DNA from: Halobacteriales archaeon QS_6_64_34
Lineage (GTDB): Archaea; Halobacteriota; Halobacteria; Halobacteriales; Haloarculaceae
Length of the DNA stretch: 50,264 nt
Reading direction: 5' to 3'
Assembly (NCBI GenBank): GCA_003020925.1
Contig: PXRT01000017.1
Location: forward strand, 91,220 to 141,483
The notes under the pieces are model-generated. The model saw only the letters and a program-made list of their open reading frames with translations. It searched no databases and was not told where the DNA came from. Both the position numbers and the translations under genes were made by a program. Of this stretch, positions 36,278 to 44,027 are shown one piece after another (the first letter of the stretch is position 1; every line of letters begins with the position of its first letter).

Positions 36278-36459
36278 CGTGACCCCGGACCGATGTGTGG
36301 TCGCTCGTTCTCACCCGGCTGTGCGATTGCGTCGTGTTCGCTCATGTTCGTTCTATGAATGTTCGCTTTTCTCATATATAGATACCTGTTCGGGGAATAT
36401 CTGCGGGCAAAAACGGGACAGATACGGAGAAATACGCGACGGTATCATACGGTTTATGA

Positions 36460-36531
36460 TAGATTATTTCCGGATATCGCCGACCCCGGGGTCGGCGAAT
36501 ACCGGTACATCGCTACAATAATCCGTATCAG
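36460..36531. repeat. Palindromic intergenic element, copy 2
   Basis: The core 36471-36505 is an almost perfect inverted repeat around gccgaccccggggtcggc, flanked by tagattatt and aataatc. It overlaps the TGA of the NCS1 permease gene (36528-36530). The reverse complement aligns with 26858-26930 over about 70 bp. Confidence 0.75.
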
Positions 36532-37886
36532 TCGTCGGCGGGCGCCACCGGCTCCGTCGAACTGCCGTCGGGTGCGCGGTACAGCGACAGGTCAAGGGCC
36601 TCCGAGAGCTTCCGGATGGCGATGTACACCGCGCTGGCCGACAGCAGGCCGAGCAGCGGCGGCATGTACACGAGCGGCGTGTACTGGGCGACGCCAGCGC
36701 CGGCGACCCACGCGATGATGGCCGCGGGGTTGACGGCGTTTTCCACGTCCTGTATCCCGCGCTCCTCGATTTCGGGGAACCGCGTCCCGAGCAGAAAGTA
36801 GTCGGCGAAGACGACGCCGACCAGCGGCGGGACGGCAACGCCGATGAGCACCAGCCATTCGGTGATGACCGAGGTCAGGTCGGCGAAACTGAGCAGCGCC
36901 GTCACCGCGACGATACCCACCAATAGCGGCGCTTTGTGACGGTTCGTCAGCTCCGAGGCCGCGAGGCCGGCGGAGTAGTACTGGTTGTCGACGGTAGTCC
37001 ACGCCGCGAGGAACAGCGCGAAGGCGCCGACGCTCCCGAGCAGTTCCGCGATACCCAGCGCGGGGTTGGCGTAGCCGGTGACCAGTCCCACGGCCCCAGC
37101 GAGCACGAACATGAACAGTTGGCTCGGGACGATAGAGCCGTAGTTGGCGACGACCACGTCACGGTCGCTCCTGGCGTAGCGGACGATATCGGCCGACAGC
37201 GACGTGCCCGACACCCAGATGGCAAAGACCAGCGAGACGATAGCCGTAAACGGCATCCGCTCGCTGGCCGATGGGGTAAAGGCCATAATCTCGCTGAGAC
37301 CGCCGTTCGTGACGATGACGTACCCCGCAGCGCCAAAGGTGAACACGAGCGCCGGGATGGTAAAGCGGCTGACGAAGTCCAGTCCGTCGTAGCCGAAGAA
37401 GGCCGTAAACGCGAGGACCACGGCCAGAATCGTCGCGAGGATGTTCGGCTCCATCCCGATGAACGACCAGACCAGCAACATCGCCTTGGCGGCGACGATG
37501 GTCTCGACGGCGTTCCAGCCCACGCGGGTTATCAGGAGGATGCTGACCGGGAGTTTCGCCCCGTAGTGCCCGAAAAAGCGTCTGTACAGCATGTACGTCG
37601 ACAGGCCGGTCCGCTGGCCGACGATACCCATGATGGTCGCCACCCCCGAGACCAACAGGAGGCCGACGAACAGCCCGGCGATGTACACCTCGAAAGAAGA
37701 GACCAGCGCCACCGTCGTCGCCGCGAGGATGATGTCGGGTGCCGAAAGAAAGCCCAACCACACCGGGATGAGGCTCCAGACCGGCTTGCGCTCGTCCTGT
37801 GGGACGTGGCCGAGTTCGTGGTCCTGCAACGCCTCGTCCGGGTCCGAGAACAGCAACCGCAGGCGACGGACGAAACTCCGGGTCAT
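36528..37886 (-). CDS. NCS1-family permease (cytosine/hydantoin/allantoin-type)
   Basis: 452 residues with about twelve hydrophobic helices and the NCS1 look: VWSLIPVWLGFLSAPDIILA at the first segment, RFFGHYGAKL, VGWNAVETIVAAKA and a conserved SDIVRYARSDRDVVVAN-like stretch. The family imports nucleobases, hydantoins or allantoin with sodium or protons. It is placed at the head of the ABC importer set, on the same strand, and is divergent from the RidA-family gene across a 254-bp shared promoter region. I infer import of a nitrogen-rich heterocycle or its breakdown product. Confidence 0.9.
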   Translation of the reverse strand: MTRSFVRRLRLLFSDPDEALQDHELGHVPQDERKPVWSLIPVWLGFLSAPDIILAATTVALVSSFEVYIAGLFVGLLLVSGVATIMGIVGQRTGLSTYMLYRRFFGHYGAKLPVSILLITRVGWNAVETIVAAKAMLLVWSFIGMEPNILATILAVVLAFTAFFGYDGLDFVSRFTIPALVFTFGAAGYVIVTNGGLSEIMAFTPSASERMPFTAIVSLVFAIWVSGTSLSADIVRYARSDRDVVVANYGSIVPSQLFMFVLAGAVGLVTGYANPALGIAELLGSVGAFALFLAAWTTVDNQYYSAGLAASELTNRHKAPLLVGIVAVTALLSFADLTSVITEWLVLIGVAVPPLVGVVFADYFLLGTRFPEIEERGIQDVENAVNPAAIIAWVAGAGVAQYTPLVYMPPLLGLLSASAVYIAIRKLSEALDLSLYRAPDGSSTEPVAPADD

Positions 37887-38140
37887 CGTGGCCCTCCAAT
37901 CGAGTGGTCGATAGTGATGCGACTACCCGCGATACTGCCGCGTTTGTGGCTCATACAACGTCAAAGACAGGCTCATTCCGAGTATTTAGCCGTTTGGGTG
38001 TACGAATATCAAATTCCTATCCCGATTCCGTTGTCATGGTACAACTTTTAGGGATATTACCGCAATGGCAGTCGGCACACTGCAATTATTGACCGATACC
38101 CAAACCGTGTGTACTCACTGCCGAAAGCATGGGTCGACGT
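37887..38140. promoter_or_regulatory. Divergent promoter region, NCS1 permease and RidA gene
   Basis: 254 bp without a CDS. It is A/T-richer than the flanks at about 37980-38100. The word tattaccgca at 38055-38064 recurs exactly at 35408-35417, ahead of the ABC binding-protein gene. Whether this is a shared site is uncertain. Confidence 0.35.
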
Positions 38141-38521
38141 ATGAAAGAGATACTCAGTACAGCGGCTGGCGCCGGACAGGTGGGCAAGTTCAACCTCGGG
38201 ACCAGTAACGGCGACCTCGTGTTCACTGCCGGACAAGTACCGGAGACGAAAGACGGCGAGGTGCTCACCGACGCCCCCATCGAGGAACAGACCGACCAGT
38301 GTCTGTGCAACATCGAAGCCGTCCTGGAGTCGGAGGGGCTCTCGATGGAGCACATCCTCAAGGCGAACGTCTACCTCGTCGACATCCAGAACTGGGAGCG
38401 GTTCAACGAGGCCTACGGCGAGCACTTCGAGGACCCACCCGCGCGAACCACCGTCGGCGTCACCGGCCTCTGGGGCGGCGTCGACGTCGAAATCGAGGCC
38501 ATCGCGACGACGGAACTGTAG
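38141..38521 (+). CDS. RidA/YjgF-family protein lacking the catalytic arginine
   Basis: 126 residues from the ATG at 38141 (MKEILSTAAGAGQVGKFNLG); an ATG four codons upstream is also in frame. Family marks: NGDLVFTAGQVPETKDGEV, QTDQCLCNIEAVLES, and PARTTVGVTGLWGGVDVEIE near the end. Aligned with E. coli RidA (PARSCVEVARLPKDVKIEIE), the catalytic Arg105 is a glycine here. So it probably is not a standard imine deaminase and may belong to one of the non-deaminase Rid subgroups. These often accompany catabolic operons, as it does here beside the NCS1 permease. Confidence 0.87.
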   Translation: MKEILSTAAGAGQVGKFNLGTSNGDLVFTAGQVPETKDGEVLTDAPIEEQTDQCLCNIEAVLESEGLSMEHILKANVYLVDIQNWERFNEAYGEHFEDPPARTTVGVTGLWGGVDVEIEAIATTEL

Positions 38522-38636
38522 GCACGAACCGCGATATTCGGTTGCACGATATGTCGAAAGCAAACATCCAGACACGGACGCACACACTGGCTCAGAAAAG
38601 ATTAAGCCCTGTGGCACGCGAGGTGGGAGTACCTTC

Positions 38637-39872
38637 ATGAACGAGAACGCCCGGTCGGTAGTCCTATTCACGGGTCTCTCTCACGCCATCGTCCACACGT
38701 TCGAACTCTCCATCCCCATCCTCGTCGTCATCTGGCTGCTGGAGTTTCCCGTCACGACGGCGACGCTCGGGCTGGTGGTCGGTGCTGGCTACGCGCTCTT
38801 TGGCATCGGCGCCCTGCCCGGCGGCGTGTTGGCCGACCGCTTTGGCTCCCGGACGCTCATCCTCGCGTGTCTCGCGGGTATGGGCGGGGCCTTCCTCCTG
38901 TTGAGTTTCGCCACCGGCCTCGTCACCATCGCCGTCGCGCTGGGGCTGTGGGGCGTCGCCGCCAGCGTCTACCATCCCTCGGGGCTCTCGCTCATCTCGA
39001 CCAGCGTCGAGGACCGCGGCACCGCCTTCGCCTACCACGGGATGGCCGGCAACGCCGGTATCGCGCTCGGCCCGCTGGTGACCGCGCTCCTGCTCCTGAC
39101 CTTCGACTGGCGCATCGTCACGCGCCTGCTCGTCGTCCCCGCCGTCGTCGCTATCGGCTACGCCCTGACCGCGGAGTTCGACGAGACGGCCGCCGTCAGC
39201 GTCGACGGCGGGCAGGCGGAGCCGATGTCGCTGTCGAAGTTCGTCGCCGACAGCAAGGCGCTGTTCACTGTCGGCTTCGTGCTGGCGATGTGTATCCTGA
39301 TGATGAACGGGCTCTTTTATCGCGGGACGCTCACCTTCCTGCCGGACGTCCTCGGGAACTTCCTCCCGCCCATCTCGGAATACGTGACGCTGTTCGAGCC
39401 GGGCAGTCCCCTCGCCTCTGAGTTCGACCTCGCCTCCTACCTGTACGTCGGCCTGCTGACCATCGGCATCGGCGGCCAGTACGTCGGCGGGAAGGTGTCG
39501 GACCGCATCGAACCGACGATGGGGCTGGCAGTCGTCTTCGGGAGTCTGGTCGTGGTAGCCGTCGCGTTCGTCCCGACGGCGCGGCTGGGACTGCCGCCGC
39601 TGCTGGTCGTCAGTGCCCTGCTCGGCTTCCTGCTCTTTGCCCTCCAGCCGCTGTATCAGGCGACCATCGCCGAGTACAGCCCCCCAGACGACCGGGGGCT
39701 CTCCTATGGCTACACCTACCTCATCTCCTTCGGCGTTGGCGCCGCCGGCGCGGCCGTCGCCGGCTACCTGCTGTCGGTGGTCGCCGCCGAGGGCACCTTC
39801 CTTGCGCTGGCCGCCTTCCCCGCGCTCGGGGCCGGCTTCTCGCTCGTGCTCCGGCGCTGGGGCGACGACTAG
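38637..39872 (+). CDS. Major facilitator superfamily transporter
   Basis: 411 residues with about twelve hydrophobic helices in two halves joined by a loop around residues 185-200. Between segments two and three it shows the MFS signature as GVLADRFGSRTL. The second half holds GGKVSDRIEPTMG at the equivalent loop. The substrate is unknown; the surrounding genes suggest a metabolite of the catabolic cluster. Start at 38637 (MNENARSVVLFTGLSHAIVH). It is downstream of the RidA gene by 115 nt on the same strand. Confidence 0.9.
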   Translation: MNENARSVVLFTGLSHAIVHTFELSIPILVVIWLLEFPVTTATLGLVVGAGYALFGIGALPGGVLADRFGSRTLILACLAGMGGAFLLLSFATGLVTIAVALGLWGVAASVYHPSGLSLISTSVEDRGTAFAYHGMAGNAGIALGPLVTALLLLTFDWRIVTRLLVVPAVVAIGYALTAEFDETAAVSVDGGQAEPMSLSKFVADSKALFTVGFVLAMCILMMNGLFYRGTLTFLPDVLGNFLPPISEYVTLFEPGSPLASEFDLASYLYVGLLTIGIGGQYVGGKVSDRIEPTMGLAVVFGSLVVVAVAFVPTARLGLPPLLVVSALLGFLLFALQPLYQATIAEYSPPDDRGLSYGYTYLISFGVGAAGAAVAGYLLSVVAAEGTFLALAAFPALGAGFSLVLRRWGDD

Positions 39873-39952
39873 TAACAGTCTGTGTCGCCGGACGTTCATC
39901 GACACGCCGACTTCCCGTATGCTCCCCTCCGGCGAGCCGACGCGTATCTACG

Positions 39953-41584
39953 TCAGTACCCACTCGCGGAGCCGTCGCCACGAGGGTCGGCTCCACCCTC
40001 CAAGGTTCCGTCCTCGTGGATACGAATCGCCTGGGCGTGGCCCATCGTCTCGTCGTACCCTCGGGCCACCGAGACAGTGTGGCCGCGGTCTTCCAGTGCC
40101 GTGATGACGCCATCGGGTATACGGTTCTCCAGTGATAGTGACCGTGACTCCGCGCCCCACGTCCGGCCGTAGAGCCACCGCGGGGCCTCGATGGCCCGCT
40201 GGACGTCGTAGCCGAAATCGATTAGTCTGGTGACGAGCGCGGCCTGTGTCTGGGGCTGGCCCTCCCCGCCCATCGTCCCGTAGCAGAGCCACGGCTCGTC
40301 GTCCCTGGTGAGCATGGCCGGAATCAGCGTGTGGAAGGGGCGCTTGCCCGGTTCGAGCGCGGTGACGCTGTCGGGGTCGAGCGAGAAGTACGCGCCACGG
40401 TTCTGCGGGACGATGCCGGTGTCGCCGGCGACGACGCCGGCCCCGAAGTCGAAGTATATCGACTGGATGGCCGACACCGCCAGCCCCGACTCGTCGACGA
40501 CGGTAAAGTAGCAGGTGTCCCCGCTCGGCGAACCCCCGTTCGATGAGGTCGGCGACGCGATGCCGGAGTCGTACCCGTCGGCGGCCCGCGCCGCCGAAAT
40601 CAGGTCCCGCCGCTCCGAGAGGTAGTCGGGGTCGAGCAGGTCGTCGGTGGGGATATCCAGCGAGTCGGGGTCGGTCACCCACGCGTCCCGGTCGGCGAAG
40701 GCGACTTTCGTCGCCTCGGCCATGTGGTGGTAGTAGGCCGGCGTCCCGTCACCCCACGCCGACACGTCGAAGCCGTCCAGCAGGCCGAGCAGTTGCAGCG
40801 CCGTCAGCCCCTGTGTGTTCGGCGGGAGCCCGTAAGCGGTGTAGCCCCGATAGTCGACGGACAGCGGCTCGACCCACTCGGCGCGGTAGGCGGCGAAGTC
40901 GCCGGGCGCCAGCGGGGAGTCATCACCGAGTGCCGAACAGAACGCCTCGGCGATGCCGCCCTCGTAGAACCCCTCGCGGGCCCCTTCGTCGGCGATAGTC
41001 GACAGCGACGCGGCGAGGGCGGGCTGTTCGAGCCGGTCGCCGGCTGCCAGCGGGTCGCCGTCGGGGAGGAACGTCGCCGCCGCCCGGTCGTCGGCCGCGA
41101 GTTCGTCCCGGTCCCGGCGTATCCAGCGGGCGAGGTTCGCCGTCACCGGGACGCCGTCTTCGGCCAGCCCGACGGCGTCCTCGAACAGGCGCTCCCACGG
41201 CAGTTCGCCGTGGGTCTCGTGCGCCAGTCGCCAGCTGTCGACGGCGCCGGGGACGGTGAGCGCCGCGCCGGGACCGCGCTCGGGAATCCCCTGTTCGGCA
41301 GCATAGAACGTCTTATCGGCGTCAGCCGCTGCGGGGCCACTGGCGTTGATACCCCGGACGTCGCCGTCGGGCGGGGCGATGAGCCAGAAGCCGTCACCGC
41401 CGACCCCGGCCATATGGGGGTAGGCGACGGCGAGGACGGCGTTGATACCGATGGCGGCGTCGACGGCGCTGCCGCCGGCCCGGAGGATATCGAGGCCTGT
41501 GCTGCTGGCGAGGGTGTGGGGCGTCGCGACCATGGCGTTCGTCGCGCGCGTGGACGGCCGCCCGGACTCGGTGGTCTCGTACAT
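39953..41584 (-). CDS. Gamma-glutamyltransferase-family Ntn hydrolase, cytosolic
   Basis: 543 residues. The proenzyme cleavage site with the catalytic threonine is in PSGDTCYFTVVDESG (about residue 350-365), preceded by ALQLLGLLDGFDV and followed by the GTMGGEGQPQTQAALV block of the small subunit. N-terminal marks are MVATPHTLASSTGLDILRAG and AGVGGDGFW. It lacks a signal peptide, unlike most gamma-glutamyltransferases, which are exported. The family also includes oxamate amidohydrolase (HpxW), a cytosolic enzyme of ureide breakdown, and the neighbours (amidase, NCS1 permease, RidA, IclR) make such a catabolic role plausible. The IclR gene lies upstream with a 58-bp gap. Confidence 0.88.
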   Translation of the reverse strand: MYETTESGRPSTRATNAMVATPHTLASSTGLDILRAGGSAVDAAIGINAVLAVAYPHMAGVGGDGFWLIAPPDGDVRGINASGPAAADADKTFYAAEQGIPERGPGAALTVPGAVDSWRLAHETHGELPWERLFEDAVGLAEDGVPVTANLARWIRRDRDELAADDRAAATFLPDGDPLAAGDRLEQPALAASLSTIADEGAREGFYEGGIAEAFCSALGDDSPLAPGDFAAYRAEWVEPLSVDYRGYTAYGLPPNTQGLTALQLLGLLDGFDVSAWGDGTPAYYHHMAEATKVAFADRDAWVTDPDSLDIPTDDLLDPDYLSERRDLISAARAADGYDSGIASPTSSNGGSPSGDTCYFTVVDESGLAVSAIQSIYFDFGAGVVAGDTGIVPQNRGAYFSLDPDSVTALEPGKRPFHTLIPAMLTRDDEPWLCYGTMGGEGQPQTQAALVTRLIDFGYDVQRAIEAPRWLYGRTWGAESRSLSLENRIPDGVITALEDRGHTVSVARGYDETMGHAQAIRIHEDGTLEGGADPRGDGSASGY

Positions 41585-41642
41585 TCACCGGAGAGACGTG
41601 GGACGGGCTCATATAACGGCCGGTGGGTCCGAGAATTGCGAG

Positions 41643-42395
41643 CTACCCGACCCAGGAGTGTTTCTCGGTGGCGAACGACCGCTCGTCGGCCCACCCGGAG
41701 TCAAAGCGGGCCTCGATGCGGTCCCGGAGCGAGGCCGTCGCCTCGGTCACGCGCTGGCGGGCCTGTTCGCCGGCCGGGAGCACGACGCCGACGCTGCCGT
41801 GGCAGTCGCCGTCGGCGTCCAGAATCGGGGCGGCCACGCAGCCGCCGTGGTCGGGAGACAGCGGCCCGGTCGCGTAGCCGTCGGCGTCGAGGTTGGCCCG
41901 AATCCCGGCGGAGTCATAGGCCGTCCCGGCGTCGGCCGGCGGCTCGTCGGCGCTGCCGGCGATGAGAGTCACGAGACCGACCAGCGATTCGGTGAGCGGG
42001 AGCGTCGTGCCGACGCCGAGGTCCGCACCTGACGGGAGGCCGGCGGCGTCAACGACGGTGCAGTCGTCGGCGGCGTGCTGACAGAGGACGACGCCGGTAG
42101 TCAGGTGGGCGGCGACCTCCGAACAGAGGTCCGCCGCGTAACGGTGGAGCCGGGCGTTCGAACGGGCACGGAGCCCCTGACCGAGCAGCCGCGGGGTGAG
42201 CTGGTAGTCGTCGCCGAGTTTTCTGACATAGCCCAGTTCCCGGAGCGTGCTCAGGTGGTTGTGGACGATGCCCTTGCTCATCTCCAAGTCCGCAGCCAGC
42301 GCGGAGACGCCGGCGCTGTCGACCTCGCACAGTCGTTCTAGTATCGCAAACGTCCGGGCGCTTGCCTCCACCCGCCGATTGGCCTCGTATTCCAT
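41643..42395 (-). CDS. IclR-family transcriptional regulator
   Basis: About 250 residues from the ATG at 42395 (MEYEANRRVEASARTFAILE); an ATG five codons upstream is possible. The N-terminal winged helix is VDSAGVSALAADLEMSKGIVHNHLSTLRELGYV (HTH part from SALAADLEMSKG). The C-terminal effector domain carries LPLTESLVGLVTLIA and AAPILDADGDCHGSVGVV. IclR proteins control catabolic clusters in response to pathway intermediates. The region directly upstream has two palindromes (42399-42460) overlapping its promoter, so autoregulation is likely. It probably controls the 31-43 kb genes. Confidence 0.92.
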   Translation of the reverse strand: MEYEANRRVEASARTFAILERLCEVDSAGVSALAADLEMSKGIVHNHLSTLRELGYVRKLGDDYQLTPRLLGQGLRARSNARLHRYAADLCSEVAAHLTTGVVLCQHAADDCTVVDAAGLPSGADLGVGTTLPLTESLVGLVTLIAGSADEPPADAGTAYDSAGIRANLDADGYATGPLSPDHGGCVAAPILDADGDCHGSVGVVLPAGEQARQRVTEATASLRDRIEARFDSGWADERSFATEKHSWVG

Positions 42396-42398
42396 GGT

Positions 42399-42460
42399 AA
42401 CGACTGTCACTGTACCGTGTTAGGCGTGACGGTCACGACAGTCGTTCTATAAAATAGAAC
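42399..42460. promoter_or_regulatory. IclR promoter with two nested palindromes
   Basis: aacgactgtc (42399-42408) and gacagtcgtt (42437-42446) are a perfect 10-bp inverted repeat, and gttctat-aaa-atagaac (42444-42460) is a second palindrome that includes the likely TATA box (ctattttatag on the minus strand). The location just before the IclR gene fits an autoregulatory operator. Confidence 0.6.
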
Positions 42461-42567
42461 ACTACTCCGGCAAGTCTCCGCCGGCGCCGACCCGGGAATC
42501 GATGGGACGTTCCCGTTTGGCCCGGCTACCCAACGGCACAATGTTTGTGAGAATAGAACGGCTGGTA

Positions 42568-43461
42568 TCAGACGAGGTCGGCCTCCTCGGCTTTCGCGAG
42601 TATTCGGGCGGCCATCCGATACATCTCCCGGTCGATGACGTTGCCGTCGATAGCCACAACGGCGTCGGCGTCGGCCGACTCGTACTGTTCGACGATTTCC
42701 TTCGCCCGCTGGGCCTCCGCGATGTCGGGCGCGAACGCCTCGTTGGCGGTAGCGACCTGCTCGGGGTGGATGACCACCTTGCCGTCGTAGCCCAGCGCCC
42801 GCTCGTAACGGCAGGCCTGCTCGAATCCCGTGTGGTCCCCATCGGTGTAGGGGCCGCCGATGGCGAGCAGCCCCGCGCTGGCCGCCGCGTGCGAGAGCCG
42901 CGACAGCGGGTAGTGCCAGTAGTGGCCCGGGTAGTCGGTCGCGCCGTGGGCCGCGCCGATGGAGGCCGCGTAGTCGGCCGGCCCGAAGATGATAGCCGTG
43001 AGGCGGTCGCTGGCGTGGGCGATGTCGGTGACGGCGTTCATCCCCTCGGCGGTCTCTATCTGGGCGCTCAGCCCGACCGCGCCGGCCGGTAGTCCGGTGT
43101 TCATCTCCACGCTCGCGAGCAGTTTCTCGACAGCCTTGACGTCTGCGGGGTCCCGGACCTTCGGGATAATGAGCGTGTCGATGGCTCCGCCGGCCGCCTT
43201 GACCACCTCGACGACGTCGTCGTACCACCAGCGCGTGTCGGTACCGTTGATACGGTAGCTCAGCCCCCGGTCGACCCAGTCGTGGTCGGCGACGATGTCG
43301 ATGAGCGCCGACCGCGCGGCCCCCTTCTCGCCCGGCCCCAGCGAATCTTCGAGGTCCAGAAATATCTCGTCGGCCTCGCTGTCCAGCGCCCCGCTGACGA
43401 GTCCCCGCTCGTTGCCGGGAATCCCCAGCAGCGAGCGCCGCAACGACGATTCGGTCGACAT
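42568..43461 (-). CDS. HpcH/HpaI aldolase / citrate lyase-family protein
   Basis: 297 residues from the ATG at 43461 (a GTG two codons upstream is also possible). Motifs: RRSLLGIPGNERG, EADEIFLDLEDSLGP (acidic pair near the metal), LSAQIETAEGMNAVTDIA with a metal-binding glutamate, IFGPADYAASIG and GYDGKVVIHPEQVATAN. The family contains malyl-, citramalyl- and methylmalyl-CoA lyases and citrate lyase beta subunits; the exact substrate cannot be told. It lies upstream of the IclR gene, separated by 172 bp with the IclR promoter, and has its own palindrome upstream (43512-43534). Confidence 0.9.
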   Translation of the reverse strand: MSTESSLRRSLLGIPGNERGLVSGALDSEADEIFLDLEDSLGPGEKGAARSALIDIVADHDWVDRGLSYRINGTDTRWWYDDVVEVVKAAGGAIDTLIIPKVRDPADVKAVEKLLASVEMNTGLPAGAVGLSAQIETAEGMNAVTDIAHASDRLTAIIFGPADYAASIGAAHGATDYPGHYWHYPLSRLSHAAASAGLLAIGGPYTDGDHTGFEQACRYERALGYDGKVVIHPEQVATANEAFAPDIAEAQRAKEIVEQYESADADAVVAIDGNVIDREMYRMAARILAKAEEADLV

Positions 43462-43511
43462 ACTCACAACAGAGTCGTTGACCGCATAAACGTACTGCCG
43501 GCATCAAATTT

Positions 43512-43534
43512 TGAAACACAGTTAGTGTGTTTCA
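43512..43534. promoter_or_regulatory. Palindrome tgaaacac-agttagt-gtgtttca
   Basis: A perfect 8-bp inverted repeat with a 7-bp spacer, 51 bp before the HpcH-family start codon. Spacing and symmetry fit a dimeric regulator site. It differs from the IclR promoter palindromes. Confidence 0.55.
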
Positions 43535-44027
43535 GGGAGCGGCGCGACGGGAACGCCTGCCGTCGCTCGATATCGTCGTGCTCCGTCACGCTGAGGGATT
43601 GAGCGATAGTAATAAATTTTTAAGAATATATATTTTTCTGGTAGTTCCGAATTGGCGCGTGTAGCGAATCGCGACGGTGCTAATTCAAATTGGCAGATAC
43701 AAATCCGTTTAGAAGGTTTTTGATTTGCTTTGGGTTCGTCTACTCGAAGCGCTCCTGTGGGCCGCTCGGTTCGTCGTGTAGCTTATTGCTGATACACTAT
43801 TTTAATCCTCCTGGGCCGCTCTATCACCTGTTTTAGAACGACAGGTCGATTAGTCTCCGACTGATTTCGACCCAGCACTAAAGTATTATATATCTACATT
43901 GTTCGAAGAAATATATTTTTCTAAACATAATCGTCGTGCTCTCGCTGCCGGTAGCCGGCGGGGTTTCGGCGCGACGCACGCAGTTCTCGACCAAAGCCTG
44001 TTGTACCTCCGGCCGCCACACCCGCCA
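43535..44027. other. A/T-rich intergenic region with repeated words
   Basis: No CDS is seen in 493 bp. A/T content is high for this genome from about 43590 to 43930. gaatatatatttttct (43624 onward) and gaaatatatttttct (43908 onward) are near copies, and ctcctgtgggccgctc and ctcctgggccgctc occur about 70 bp apart near 43750 and 43818. A probable TATA box for taw1 (tattatatatct, about 43885) lies before 43910. Confidence 0.45.

Noticed and set aside
38664..39905. 413-residue minus-strand ORF opposite the MFS transporter
   Set aside because: Composition is low in hydrophobic residues and high in Arg/Gln/Glu/Gly repeats, as expected for the antisense of a membrane protein.
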